Shown here: positions 1-9,592 of the stretch, one piece after another | Layout: each line of letters starts with the position of its first letter | Position numbering within the stretch: the first letter of the stretch is position 1 | From: Diaphorobacter aerolatus | GTDB lineage: Bacteria > Pseudomonadota > Gammaproteobacteria > Burkholderiales > Burkholderiaceae_C | DNA length: 64,000 bases | Reading direction: 5' to 3' | Assembly: GCF_014489535.1 (NCBI RefSeq) | Contig: NZ_CP060783.1 | Location: 3,018,501-3,082,500, forward strand | Translations under genes and position numbers: made by a program | Notes under the pieces: model-generated | Told to the model about the DNA's origin: nothing | Database searches by the model: none | The model's input: only the letters and a program-made list of their open reading frames with translations

Positions 1-86
1 ATTCCGAAGCCGCCGATCATGATGACGGCGCCATCCCGCACGTCGCGCACGGCGTGCTGCACCGAATCGACGACTTTGTTCAGCAT
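1..86 (-). CDS. 3-oxoacid CoA-transferase subunit A, N-terminal fragment (runs off window)
   Basis: Only the first 28 codons are in the window. They read MLNKVVDSV, then a DGAVIMIGGFG stretch, which is the typical N-terminus of the alpha subunit of succinyl-CoA:3-oxoacid CoA-transferases (ScoA/PcaI/AtoD type), where a glycine-rich loop lies near the start. These enzymes move CoA from succinyl-CoA to a 3-oxoacid. The gene follows the FadB/FadJ-like gene on the same strand after a 76-base gap, so it probably belongs to the same acyl-CoA catabolic operon. The substrate cannot be told from this fragment. Confidence 0.75.
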   Translation of the reverse strand, partial: MLNKVVDSVQHAVRDVRDGAVIMIGGFG

Positions 87-162
87 GCGGACAGCTCCTG
101 GAAACCGGCAGCTCTCACGGCGTTTCCGCCAGGCCCTGGCGCGACAGCGTGCCTGCGTTCGG

Positions 163-2291
163 TCATGGCGTCGCCGCCGCTGGAACTTCGTAGGTGGAGA
201 TCGGCCTGCCTTGCGCGACGAGCCGCTCGAGCAACGGAGCGGGTGTCCAGAGCTCACCGTGAATGCGGTGAAATTCGCGGATGCGTTCCAGCACCTTGGG
301 CAGGCCGACGGTGTCCGCATAGAAGAGAGGGCCGCCGCGTCCCGCCGGGAAGCTGTAGCCGTTCACGTAGATCACGTCGATGTCGCTGCCGCGCTGTGCG
401 ATGCCGTCCTCCAGAATGCGCGCGGCCTCGTTGACCAGCGCGTACATGGTGCGCTCGACGATTTCCTCGTCGGTGATGGTGCGGCGCTCGATGCCGGACT
501 CGTGCGCGCAGGCCTTGATGATGTCCTCGACCCTGGAATCGGGGATCGGCGCGCGGCTGCCCGCTTCATAGCGGTAGAAGCCTTCGCCGGTCTTCTGACC
601 CAGTCGCCCGGACTCGCACAGTCGATCGGCGATGTGGCAGTAGCGGATGTGCCTGGGGCGTGTCGGCGCGAGACGCTTGCGTGCCGCCCAACTGATGTCG
701 AGTCCGGCCATGTCGCCCATGCGCAAGGGGCCCATCGCCAGACCGAATCGCTCCAGCGCCTGATCCACCTGCTGCGGTGTGGCGCCTTCTTCGAGCAGGA
801 AATGCGCCTCGCGCGTGTACGGGCTGACCATGCGATTGCCGACAAAACCATCGCATACGCCGACCACGGCAGGCACCTTGCCGATCTTTTTGGCGACCTG
901 AAGCACCGTCGCCAGGACATCGGCCGAAGTGGCCTGTCCGCGCACGATCTCCAGCAGTTTCATGACATTCGCGGGACTGAAGAAATGCAGTCCCACCACG
1001 TCGTGCGGACGGCGGGTGACGGCGGCGATGTCGTTGATGTCGAGACGCGACGTGTTGGTGGCCAGGATGGCTCCTGGCTTGGCGATGCGGTCGAGTTGCC
1101 TGAACAGGTCGTGCTTGACGGCGACGTCTTCGAACGCGGCCTCGATCACGAGATCCACGTCGGCGAGCTGCTGCATGTTGGTCGCGCCGCAAATGCGGTC
1201 GACGCGCAGTCTGGCCTCTCCGGCGTCGAGCTTGCCTTTGCTGACGGTGGCCTCGTAGTTGCGCTGAATGGTCGCGAGGCCCTTCTGCAAATTCGTTTCA
1301 GCCACCTCCACCAAAGTGACCGGATATCCGGCGTTGGCAAACGCCATGGCGATTCCCGTGCCCATCGTCCCTGCGCCGATCACACCCACCGTCTGCACGT
1401 CGCGCAGCGGCGCGTCCTTGGCGTCGCGCGGTGGCTTGGCGGCCTCGCGCTCGGCAAAGAACAGATGACGTATAGCCTTGGACTGCGTGCCGTTGACCAG
1501 TTCCAGAAAGCGCGCGCGCTCAAACGCCAAGCCCTCTTCGAGCGTGCTGCGAGTGGCCTCTTCGACGCAGGCGATGCACTGCAGGGGCGCATCCATGCCG
1601 CGCGCGGTCTTGCGTGCGTTCTCGCGTGCCTTCTCGAACAGTTCTGCCGCGTTGCCGGGTACCTTGACCGGGAGCTTGCCCGTGGCGCGCAACGCGTGCG
1701 CCTTGTCGAGCCGGGTTGCGAATTCGACGGCGTTGCGGATCAGGTCGTCGTCAAACAGCGCGTCGAGCACTCCCGCATCCAGAGCCGCCCGGGCCTTGAT
1801 GGTCTTGCCCGTGACGATCCAGTCCAGTGCCTTCTCCACGCCGATGAGGCGCGGCAGGCGCTGCGTGCCGCCACCGCCCGGCAGCAGGCCCAGCTTCACC
1901 TCGGGCAGCGCGATGCTGGCGTCGGAGAGCGCCACGCGCCAGTGGCATCCGAGTGCGAGTTCGAGCCCGCCGCCAAGCGCCGATCCATGAATGGCCGCGA
2001 CCACGGGTTTGTCGAGGTTTTCCAGGCGCGTGATGAGTTGCGGCGTCGTTGGCTCCGACGTGCTCCTGGGGTGTTGAATTCGCGGATGTCCGCTCCGCCC
2101 GAGAACATGCGACCGTCTCCGGTGACGACGATGGCGTCGATGTCGGGGTCCGCGAGCGCGGCGTCGAGCCCCGCCGTCAGATGCTGGCGCAGCGCAAACG
2201 AAATGCCGTTGACAGGCGGGTTCGACCAGCTGATGACCGCCACGCGGCCATGTCGCGCAAACGGGGTGTGCGTGTGATCGGCGGTGCTCAT
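163..2291 (-). CDS. Enoyl-CoA hydratase / 3-hydroxyacyl-CoA dehydrogenase fusion (FadB/FadJ-like), one likely sequencing frameshift
   Basis: Bifunctional beta-oxidation enzyme of about 709 residues once one missing base near position 2063 is restored. Residues 1-190 form a crotonase (enoyl-CoA hydratase) domain, with a GGADIREFNTP segment before the break and AIHGSALGGG after it. A Rossmann NAD-binding motif (VGVIGAGTMGTGIA) starts the hydroxyacyl-CoA dehydrogenase half, and duplicated dehydrogenase C-terminal domains follow, as in FadJ. The ATG at 2291 overlaps the stop of the upstream biotin-carrier gene by four bases (ATGA), so the two are translationally coupled. It is expected to hydrate a 2-enoyl-CoA and oxidise the product to a 3-oxoacyl-CoA, which fits the CoA-transferase that follows. 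Frame is lost between GGADIREFNTP and the SEPTTPQL segment; both sides are homologous to one protein, so I treat it as one gene. Confidence 0.88.
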
Positions 2292-2503
2292 TGCAGCTCC
2301 ACCAGCGGCTGGCCCTCGGTCACCTCGTCGCCTGCATCGACCAGAAACTTCGCGACCCTGGCCGAGCCCTCGGCCTCGACGGGAATTTCCATTTTCATCG
2401 ATTCCACGATGAGCAGTGCGTCGCCCGACGCGACGGTGGCTTGCAGCTCGGCGCACAAGGTCACGACGCGACCGGAGAGTGGGGACTTGAGAATGGTTGC
2501 CAT
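2288..2503 (-). CDS. Biotin/lipoyl carrier domain protein (acyl-CoA carboxylase biotin carrier subunit)
   Basis: A free-standing 71-residue biotinyl domain. It carries the biotinylation motif ESMKMEI (lysine about residue 37) and the two symmetric half-domains typical of biotin carriers (SPLSGRV near the N-terminus, DAGDEVTEGQPLVEL near the C-terminus). It would shuttle carboxy-biotin between a biotin carboxylase and the carboxyltransferase encoded just upstream (2546-4106). No biotin carboxylase gene lies in the window; the operon continues beyond position 1, where one may sit. Its stop overlaps the start of the FadB/FadJ-like gene. Confidence 0.85.
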   Translation of the reverse strand: MATILKSPLSGRVVTLCAELQATVASGDALLIVESMKMEIPVEAEGSARVAKFLVDAGDEVTEGQPLVELQ

Positions 2504-2545
2504 GGCGGTGTGTTCGGTGAAACGTGGAATGAAGGGATGTGGCCG

Positions 2546-4106
2546 TCAGGGTCGAAAGCCGAAGCGTGCCTGACCGGCCAAACGCAGAGGGGCCGCGATA
2601 TGTGCGAATTCGATCAGGGCGGCGCGGGTTTCGGCGGGATCGATGATGTCCTCCACCACAAAGGCTTCCGCGCTGCGATAGGGCGACGTGAGGCCGCGCA
2701 CGCGCGCTTCGATGCGCTGGCGCGTCGCCTCGGGATCGGCCGATGCTTCGATGTCTGCCTTGTAGGCGACCTCGAGGCCGCCCTCGATCGGCAGCGAGCC
2801 CCATTGCGCGGACGGCCATGCGTAGCGGAAGTTGAAACGGTCGGCACTCTGGTGTCCGCCTCCCGCCACGCCGAACGCCTTGCGGATGATGATGGTGCAC
2901 CATGGCACCGTGCTTTGGGCGATGGCGGTCAGCGCACGCACTCCGGCGCGCATCACGCCTTCCTTTTCTGCTTCGAGGCCGATGCGAAAACCAGGCACAT
3001 CCACCAGATTCACGACCGGCAGATGAAATTGTTCCGCAAGGTCCACCATGCGCATGTATTTTTCGGCGGTCTGGCGATCCCAGGCGCCGCCATAGTGGTA
3101 CGGATCGCTCGCGACGACGACCACCGGCCAGCCATCGATGCGCGCCAGTCCGGCAGCGATGGCTTTGCCCAATGGCGGCCGATCTCCATGAATGAGCCGG
3201 TGTCCACCAGCGTTTCCACGATGCTGCGGATCTTGTAGACCGAACGTGTGTTCTCGGGAATCGCGTTGCGCAGCGCCTGTTGATTGTCCGACGCGCTGCG
3301 ACCGGCTTCGGCGCGTGGCGGCAGTTCATGGATCGAGGAGGGCAGGTAGGAGAGAAACCGGCGCGCGCGCGCGAAGGCGTCGATTTCGGACTCGGCTTCG
3401 TCGTCCACCACGCCATTGCGTGTATGGATCTGGCTGCCGCCGAGGTCGTTCTTGTCAATGTGCTGGCCCGTGCGCGCGACCACTGGAGGTCCGGCGACGA
3501 AGAGTTGCGCGGTGTCGCGAACCATCACCGAATAGTGGCTTGCGGACACCCGCGCCGCGCCGAGTCCCGCGACCGAGCCCAGGCCCAGGCCCACCACCGG
3601 CACGGTGGCCAGGTTGCGCGCGATATAAGGCCAAGACTTCAGCTTGGGCAGCAACGTGTGGCCCTTGAGTTCGATGTTCTTGACCGACCCGCCACCACCC
3701 GTGCCGTCGACCAGGCGCACCAGCGGAATGCGCAGGTCGTGCGCCATCTGTTCTGCCACGATCATCTTGTCGCCGACCGCCCCGTCGTTGGCGCCCCGCG
3801 CACCGTGAAGTCATCGCCCATTACGACGGCGGGCCGCCCCTCGATGCGCGCACGACCCATGAGCAGGTTGGAGGGCGTGAAGTCGGTCAGCGCACCGTTC
3901 CCGTCGTAACTGCCGCTTCCGGCAAGCCCACCCACTTCGCGAAACGATCCTTCGTCGACCAGCGCCGCGATGCGTTCGCGTACTGGCAGCTTGCCAGCGT
4001 CGCGATGGCGTTTGAGCTTGTCCGGCCCTCCCATGCGCTGCGAGAGTTCGGTTCTGCGTTGGAGTTCGTCGAGTTCTTTTTCCCAGGCCACCTTGTTGCG
4101 CTCCAT
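2546..4106 (-). CDS. Acyl-CoA carboxylase carboxyltransferase subunit (propionyl/methylcrotonyl-CoA type), two likely sequencing frameshifts
   Basis: Carboxyltransferase of about 520 residues, the usual length for PccB/MccB/AccD5-type proteins, after restoring one G near 3795 and one near 3169 (both in G/C runs). Three consecutive reading segments align in order. The first is the N-terminal domain (RERIAALVDEGSF, then MGDDFTVRGG). The second is the central part (GTGGGGSVKN, VVGLGLGSVAGLGAAR). The third is the C-terminal domain (YHYGG, VDVPGFRIGLEAEKEGVMRAG), which holds the typical oxyanion-hole glycines. It would transfer the carboxyl group from biotin on the small carrier protein to an acyl-CoA. 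The exact acyl-CoA is not decidable here; the context (hydratase/dehydrogenase, CoA-transferase) fits breakdown of a branched or dicarboxylic acid. Confidence 0.85.
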
Positions 4107-4191
4107 ATCTGCCGCTCGCCTCGTCGGCGTGCCTTGTCCATGTCGGTCGGTCCTTGCGCTGCTTCCGGTGCCGCCGCGCCGCCGCTCTCTG

Positions 4192-5193
4192 TCACTCGCT
4201 CAGCGTGATGTTGGCCTTGCGGATGATGTCGGCGTACTGCTTGGTCTCGGCGTCGATCTGCGTCTCGAACTGCTGCGTTGCGAGCATGCGGATGTTGCCC
4301 TGCTGCGCGAGCTTTGCCTTGACCTCGGGATCCTGCACGGCCGTGGCAATCAGGTCGGAGAGCGTCTTCACGATGGCCGGGGGCGTCTGCGCCGGAGCGA
4401 GTGCGCCCACCCAGAACGAGATGTCGAAGCCGGGATAGCCAGCCTCGGCAATCGTCGGAACGTCGGGCAGCTCGTGCCAGCGCTGCGCCGAGGTGACCGC
4501 CATCGCGCGCAACTGGCCCGCCTTGATCTTGGGAACCGACGAGGGGTTGTCGAATGTGGAATCGACTTCCTTGGCAAGCACGGCCACCTGCGCGGGCGCC
4601 GTGCCGCGGTACGCGACATGGGTCATCTTCACGCCCGCCATTCCATTGAGCAGTTCATAGCTCAATTGCGTGAGATTGCCGACACCGGCCGAGCCATACG
4701 AATAAGCGCCGGGCTTGGCCTTGGCAAGATCCAGCATGGCCTTGAGATTGGGCGCCGTGCCCATGGGCTCGTTCTGCGGGTTCACCGTGAGAATGAACGG
4801 CACGGACACGATCAGCGACACCGGAGCGAAATCCTTTTTGACGTCGTATGTGATCTTCTTGTAGAGCGATGGATTGACGGTGATGGTGCTGGAATTGCTG
4901 ATCAGGATGGTGTAGCCGTCCGGCTGCGCCCGCGCCACTTCGGCGGCGGCCAGCATGCCATTGGCGCCGGTCTTGTTGTCGACCACCACTGGCTGCCCGG
5001 TCTTGTTGGTGATGTGCTGCGCGATGATGCGTGCCACGGAATCAATGGAATTGCCCGCGCTGAACCCCACGACAAAACGGATCGACTTGTGGGGGTAGGC
5101 CCCTTGGCCCTGCGCCTGGACTGCTCCGGCCGTCATGCACAACGCCGTGGCACAGCCCACGGTCGCTAGAAGAAAGCGTTTGTTGCTGATCAC
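4192..5193 (-). CDS. Bug-family (TctC-type) tripartite tricarboxylate transporter substrate-binding protein
   Basis: Periplasmic solute receptor of 333 residues. It has an N-terminal signal peptide (hydrophobic stretch ending AGAVQAQ), the Bug-family PHKSIRFVVGFSAGNSID segment and the DVPTIAEAGYPGFD motif near two thirds of its length, all standard for the TctC/Bug fold. Such proteins bind carboxylates and either feed a TctAB membrane pair or act as sensors; no TctAB pair is in the window. It is the first gene of the minus-strand catabolic operon and lies 85 bases upstream of the carboxyltransferase, so its ligand is probably the acid degraded by the operon. Confidence 0.9.
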   Translation of the reverse strand: MISNKRFLLATVGCATALCMTAGAVQAQGQGAYPHKSIRFVVGFSAGNSIDSVARIIAQHITNKTGQPVVVDNKTGANGMLAAAEVARAQPDGYTILISNSSTITVNPSLYKKITYDVKKDFAPVSLIVSVPFILTVNPQNEPMGTAPNLKAMLDLAKAKPGAYSYGSAGVGNLTQLSYELLNGMAGVKMTHVAYRGTAPAQVAVLAKEVDSTFDNPSSVPKIKAGQLRAMAVTSAQRWHELPDVPTIAEAGYPGFDISFWVGALAPAQTPPAIVKTLSDLIATAVQDPEVKAKLAQQGNIRMLATQQFETQIDAETKQYADIIRKANITLSE

Positions 5194-5257
5194 GTGTCTG
5201 TCTCCGTGTTGCTGGGAATATTTTAGAGAGTTCTATCTGACGAAATAAAAATTCTCT

Positions 5258-5286
5258 TTTATAGTTTTCAGGAGTTCGAGGATCAA
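5258..5286 (-). promoter_or_regulatory. Candidate sigma-70 promoter for the Bug-receptor operon
   Basis: On the minus strand TTGATC (-35) and TATAAA (-10) are separated by 17 bases, about 65 bases upstream of the Bug receptor start. The stretch 5194-5489 between the divergent Bug-receptor and IclR genes is distinctly AT-rich at 5220-5270, and the GAGAGTTCT / AAATTCTC halves there could form an imperfect regulator site. This is sequence pattern only. Confidence 0.35.
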
Positions 5287-5489
5287 GTCAATTGGTTGAG
5301 ATAGGTGTTATCCCTGAATGACACGCATGAAGGCATGCACCAGCAAAAGAAGTTTTATTCTGCTTGGTGGAACCTCGAAACAGGCGCTCCGGTATGGCTG
5401 CGATGGCGTCCGGGCGGCGCGAACCAGTCCTCCGTCACAATCGCGTCCTGTTTCCGGTTATCCGGTTTTTCTGCTCACCTTTTTTGCAC

Positions 5490-6228
5490 ATGCTCAAGGC
5501 CTCCTCTTCCAGTGACCCACGGACCGCAGCGATGGTGGCGTTGCCGCCGTCGACCGCGCATTGCTGATCGCCACCTCTCTTGCCAATGCGGGCGGCGCGC
5601 TCACGCTGACCGAGTTGTCGCAGCGCACCGGCATGTACAAGAGCACGCTGTTGCGCCTGTTGTCTTCGTTGCAGAAGGCCGGGTTGGTGGTGCATCGCAA
5701 TGACAAGCGCTACGCACTGGGGCCACTTGCCTTTGTGTTCGGGCGTTCGTTCGAGCAGACCAATGGTTTGCAGGAGGCCATCTATCCGCAGCTGGCGTGG
5801 CTGGTGAATCAGGGCACGGAGAGCGGATCGTTCCATGTGCGGCACGATGACGAGAGTCGGCTGTGCCTGATGCGCATCGACTCCAATCACTCGACGCTGG
5901 ACCGGATTCGGCCCGGCGATCTGCTGCCGATCCGGCGCGGGGCGGCGGGCAAGGTGCTGACGACGTTTGGCGAGGGGCCCCGGCCGTCGAGCTCGATCCC
6001 TCGGGACTGTTGTTCACCTCGTTTGGCGAACGCGATCCGCTGTGCGGCGCGATTGCGGCGCCGGTGTTCGGTCCCTCGGCTTCGCTCGTGGGCGCGATGT
6101 CGGTATCCGGGCCGCTGGAGCGTTTTTCCGAATTGGCGGTGTCGCGCATGAAATCGCTGATGCTCAAGGCCGCGCGCGAGGCGACGGAAAACCTCGGCGG
6201 CAAGTGGCCGCAGGTTACGGCGGCGTGA
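5490..6228 (+). CDS. IclR-family transcriptional regulator, two likely sequencing frameshifts
   Basis: About 246 residues after restoring one base near 5533 and one near 5975 (both next to G runs). The N-terminal winged helix-turn-helix is visible (LTLTELSQRTGMYKSTLLRLL, then GLVVHRNDKRYALGP). The C-terminal effector domain has the family segments RRGAAGKVL and GAIAAPVFG..LVGAMSVSGP. The start chosen is the ATG at 5490 (MLKASSSSDPRT), which continues into the HTH only after the first missing base is restored. The gene is divergent from the Bug-receptor/acyl-CoA operon and is its most likely regulator; IclR proteins typically bind the shared intergenic region and respond to a pathway metabolite. 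Confidence 0.82.
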
Positions 6229-6404
6229 TCAGGCAACCGCGTGATGATTGATTTCCTTGGAAAGTCTTGAATGCTGCGATAGGCGGGGTCCGCAATCGTT
6301 GGTGCCGAAGAGTTTTGTGTTGTCGCTATGATGCGCATGTTCGGCATTGATTCGGACGAATTTCTTGGTCACCACTTCCTTTTCTCTAGAGCGGGAGCGT
6401 TTTC

Positions 6405-7478
6405 ATGGCACTGATGGACTTCATCAAAAAACAGTTTATTGACATCATTCAATGGACTGAGGAAGGCGATGGGACTCTGGCCTGGCGCTATCCGATGCGC
6501 GACATGGAAATCCAGAACGGCGCGACGCTGGTGGTGCGCGAATCGCAACTGGCGATGTTCGTGAACGAGGGCAAGGTGGCCGACGTATTCATGCCCGGCA
6601 CCTACAAGCTGACGACGCAGACGCTGCCGGTGCTCACCTATCTGAAGAACTGGGACAAGCTCTTCGAGTCGCCGTTCAAGAGCGATGTGTACTTCTTCTC
6701 GACGCGCCAGCAGATCGACCAGAAGTGGGGCACGCCGCAGCCCATCACGATTCGCGACACGGATTTCGGCATGGTGCGCCTGCGCGCCTTCGGCAACTAC
6801 GCCTACCGCGTGGCCGATCCGAAGCTGTTTCACACCGAGATTTCCGGCACGCGTGAAAACTACACCGTGGATGATCTCGACGGTCAGTTGCGTGGCCTGA
6901 TCCTGCAGCACATCAGCACCGCGATTGCGGCGAGTGGCGTGCCGTTCCTCGATCTCGCGGCCAACCAGATGATGTTTGCCGATGCGCTGGCGAAGGACCT
7001 CACGCCCGCGTTCGAGAAGGTCGGCCTCAAGCTCGAAGGCATGACCGTGCAGAACGTGTCGCTGCCCGAAGAGTTGCAGAAGATTCTCGATCAGAAAATC
7101 GGCATGGGCATGGTCGGCAATGACATGGGCAAGTTCATGCAGTACCAGACCGCGCAGTCGATCCCGAAGTTTGCCGAGGGCGCGGGCCAGGGCGGCGGCA
7201 TTGCCGGTGACGCCATGGGGCTTGGCGCGGGCGTGGCGCTCGGCCAGGTGCTTGCGCAAAACCTTCAGCAGGGCTTGCAGGGAGGCAGCAGCAGCAACAA
7301 CAACGGCAATCCCGCGTCGCAGCAGCCCGCAGCCGCCGCGACCGCGCCGGCTGCCGCGATGAAACCCGAGGACGTGATGGCCACGCTCGAGAAGCTCGGC
7401 GAACTCAAGTCCAAGGGCATTCTCACGCAGGAAGAGTTCGACGCGAAGAAGGTCGAGCTGCTCAAGAAGCTGGTCTGA
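6405..7478 (+). CDS. SPFH-domain protein with C-terminal SHOCT domain (YdjI / virion-core-protein-like)
   Basis: A 357-residue protein without a signal peptide. Residues 1-230 match the SPFH-like 'virion core protein' family (ALMDFIKKQFIDIIQWTEE at the start, followed by beta-rich segments). Residues 280-320 are a low-complexity Ser/Asn/Gln/Ala-rich linker. The last 30 residues are a SHOCT short C-terminal domain (LGELKSKGILTQEEFDAKK). SPFH proteins oligomerise on membranes; SHOCT is a short oligomerisation module. It begins a same-strand run with the DUF4178, DUF350, spermidine-synthase-like and amine-oxidase genes, which suggests a shared membrane-associated role. No substrate can be named. 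Confidence 0.82.
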   Translation: MALMDFIKKQFIDIIQWTEEGDGTLAWRYPMRDMEIQNGATLVVRESQLAMFVNEGKVADVFMPGTYKLTTQTLPVLTYLKNWDKLFESPFKSDVYFFSTRQQIDQKWGTPQPITIRDTDFGMVRLRAFGNYAYRVADPKLFHTEISGTRENYTVDDLDGQLRGLILQHISTAIAASGVPFLDLAANQMMFADALAKDLTPAFEKVGLKLEGMTVQNVSLPEELQKILDQKIGMGMVGNDMGKFMQYQTAQSIPKFAEGAGQGGGIAGDAMGLGAGVALGQVLAQNLQQGLQGGSSSNNNGNPASQQPAAAATAPAAAMKPEDVMATLEKLGELKSKGILTQEEFDAKKVELLKKLV

Positions 7479-7602
7479 GTGCATCGACGACGTCGCGTTG
7501 TCTTCGTCTATTTCTTCGTCCTGCATCGTCCGCCGCGGTCTCTGGTGAGGAGGGCCGCAGCAGATGCGTATCCACCCACATCAGCAGCAGATGAACTGAT
7601 TT

Positions 7603-9103
7603 ATGGCCGATAGCGCCACCCAGCGTTCGTACACCGCGCCCTGTCCGGGCTGCGGCGCGCCTGTGGAATTCAAGAGCGCGCAGTCGATCTACGCGGTCTG
7701 CCCGTATTGCCAGAGCACCGTGGTGCGTGATGGCGAGGTGCTGAAACGCATCGGCAAGATGGCCGAGGTGTTCGACGACTATTCGCCGCTGCAGCTCGGC
7801 GCTTCCGGCGCGATGCCCATTGATGGCAAGGACGTTCCGTTCATGCTCGTTGGGCGCGCCCAATACAGGAGCGAGCAGGGAAGCTGGAACGAATGGAATG
7901 CGTTCCTGCCCGACGGCACTCTCGCCACGCTGAGCGAGGACAACGGCAATTTCGTCTTCACGCGCGCCGCCCCATTGGGTCGCGAGGTGCCACCCGCAGA
8001 CCGCTTTCGCGTGGGCATGACGACGGCGGTCGGCGGCAAGCAGTTCAGTGTCGGCACCAACCTCACCGTATCGCTCGCGGCAGCGCAGGGCGAGTTGCCC
8101 AAGCTGCCGAAGCTCGGCGAGCCGTTCACCATCGTCGAACTGCGCAGTGACGACGGCGAGGTGCTGTCGATCGACTACGGCACGACACCGCCGCAGATCC
8201 AGCGCGGTTTCGCGGTGCGCCTCGAGGCGCTGAACATGAAGGGCCTGAAGGACGGCGCTGCGGCCAAGGATGAGAAGGCGCGCCAGTTCAACTGCCCCAT
8301 TGCGGTGCAACGGTGACGGTGGCGCTCGATTCGACCAAGTCCTGCACCTGCCCATCGTGCAAAAGCATCATCGATCTGAGCAACGGCATCGGCGGCGAGA
8401 TGCGCGCCGCGGCGCAGGATGAACCGGTCGAGCCGATGATTCCGCTTGGCCGCATCGGCGAGTTCGAGGGTGCGAAGTGGCAGGTGGTGGGCTTCCAGCA
8501 TCGCATGGGCATGGAGCCCGGCGACGACGAGTGGTTCGGCTGGGACGAGTACCTGCTCTACCACCGCAAGCGCGGCTTCATCTTTCTGGTCGACTCCACC
8601 GATGGCTGGAGCCTGGTGCGGCCCGCGACGGGTGCCCCAAGTACAACAAGGGCGCTAGCAGCACCAGCTATCTGGGAACGAACTACGCGCTGCAATACAG
8701 CTACAACGCCGAGACCAATTACGTGCTCGGCGAGTTCTACTGGCCCGTCGTGCGTGGCCAGAAAACCTTCAACAGCGACTTTGAAAGTTCGAGCGGTAAG
8801 GGGATTCTCTCGCGCGAGGAATCCAAAGGCGAAGTCACCTGGTCGCACGGCGAACGCATCGATGCGAGCGTGGTCGCCAATGCGTTCAAGATGACGGACA
8901 AGCTGTCGAACTTCAAACGCGAAGACGCCGCGCCGGTGCTGTCCGCCAAGGGCATTGGCTGCGGCACGGTGATCCTGATTCTCGTGGTGATATTCGTGGT
9001 GCTGATCATCCTGAGCACCTGTTCGAGCTCATCCGGCGGCAGCGGCTACCGGAGTTCGGGCGGCTCGTATGGCGGCTACTCATCGGGCGGTGGTCACAAG
9101 TGA
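7603..9103 (+). CDS. DUF4178 zinc-ribbon membrane protein, two likely sequencing frameshifts
   Basis: About 500 residues after restoring one C near 8296 and one near 8636 (both in CCCC runs). It begins with a zinc ribbon (CPGCGAP ... CPYCQS) and has a second one in the middle (CP.CGA, rebuilt across the first break, then CPSCKS). Between and after these lie two DUF4178-like beta domains (VGRAQYRSEQGSWNEWNAFL; a parallel WDEYLLYHRKRGFIFL). A single transmembrane segment (TVILILVVIFVVLIIL) precedes a Ser/Gly-rich tail. DUF4178 genes are known companions of DUF350, PspA and spermidine-synthase-like genes, exactly the neighbours seen here. Biochemical function is unknown. Confidence 0.8.
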
Positions 9104-9134
9104 CCTGGTTGGATTGAATTCTGGGAGATTTGAA

Positions 9135-9356
9135 ATGAACGCAATGGAATGGTTGAAGCCGGCAGCGCTGATCGGGTCCCTGGTCTACGCGCTGATGGGC
9201 GTGGTGATTTTCTGGGTGTGTTTCATCATCGTGGACAAGTTCACGCCGTATGACCTGTGGGCGGAGATTGTCGAGAAGCACAACAAGGCGCTGGCCATGG
9301 TGGTAGCCGCCATGTGCCTGGGCATCAGCATCATCGTTGCTGCGGCGATTCATTGA
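9135..9356 (+). CDS. DUF350 (YjfL-like) small membrane protein
   Basis: A 73-residue protein with two hydrophobic segments (LIGSLVYALMGVVIFWVCFII and ALAMVVAAMCLGISIIVAAAI) joined by a short loop, matching the DUF350/YjfL unit. The ATG at 9135 has GGGAG nine bases upstream and starts 31 bases after the DUF4178 gene. An in-frame start further upstream at 9069 lies inside the DUF4178 gene and is unlikely. In E. coli the family member YjfL is encoded beside a PspA homologue and an ATP-grasp enzyme; here neither is present. Confidence 0.82.
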   Translation: MNAMEWLKPAALIGSLVYALMGVVIFWVCFIIVDKFTPYDLWAEIVEKHNKALAMVVAAMCLGISIIVAAAIH

Positions 9357-9391
9357 TTTTTGTGGCTTGGCATTCGTGGCGGTGATTCTTT

Positions 9392-9570
9392 CCCGCTCTC
9401 CCGCTTGCGGGAGAGGGCCGGGGTGAGGGTAGGCAGCGGCACGGAATCGACACGGCGCCAAAGCCGGTGCTGCGCCCCTTCGCGTACTCTCCCCAAGGGT
9501 GATGGAACAAGATAAACGAACTCCGCAAAGAACCCGTTCACGTCCCCGCGCTCGCTTCCTCTCCACCTTG
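9392..9570 (+). repeat. REP/BIME-like GC-rich dispersed palindrome
   Basis: The gap between the DUF350 and spermidine-synthase-like genes carries a palindrome of the CTCTCCCGC-TTG-CGGGAGAG type followed by GGCCGGGGTGAGGGT. A second, degenerate partner around 9490-9585 contains CTCTCC...GGGGGCG. The same palindrome with the same GGGTGAGGG tail recurs at 23345-23459. Such elements are common intergenic repeats in proteobacteria and may act as mRNA-stabilising or transcription-attenuating hairpins. Confidence 0.7.
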
Positions 9571-9592
9571 GGGGCGAAGGCGCTAGAGATAT

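Noticed and set aside
19-2277. Very long open frame (about 750 codons) on the plus strand opposite the FadB/FadJ-like gene
   Set aside because: It is an antisense shadow produced by high GC content. It has no recognisable domain, while the opposite strand has clear motifs. The same applies to long frames opposite the acylase gene (16332-18476) and trbE (51882-54173).
9490-9590. Small gene between the DUF350 and spermidine-synthase-like genes
   Set aside because: The sequence is made of REP-like repeat fragments; frames across it are not protein-like.
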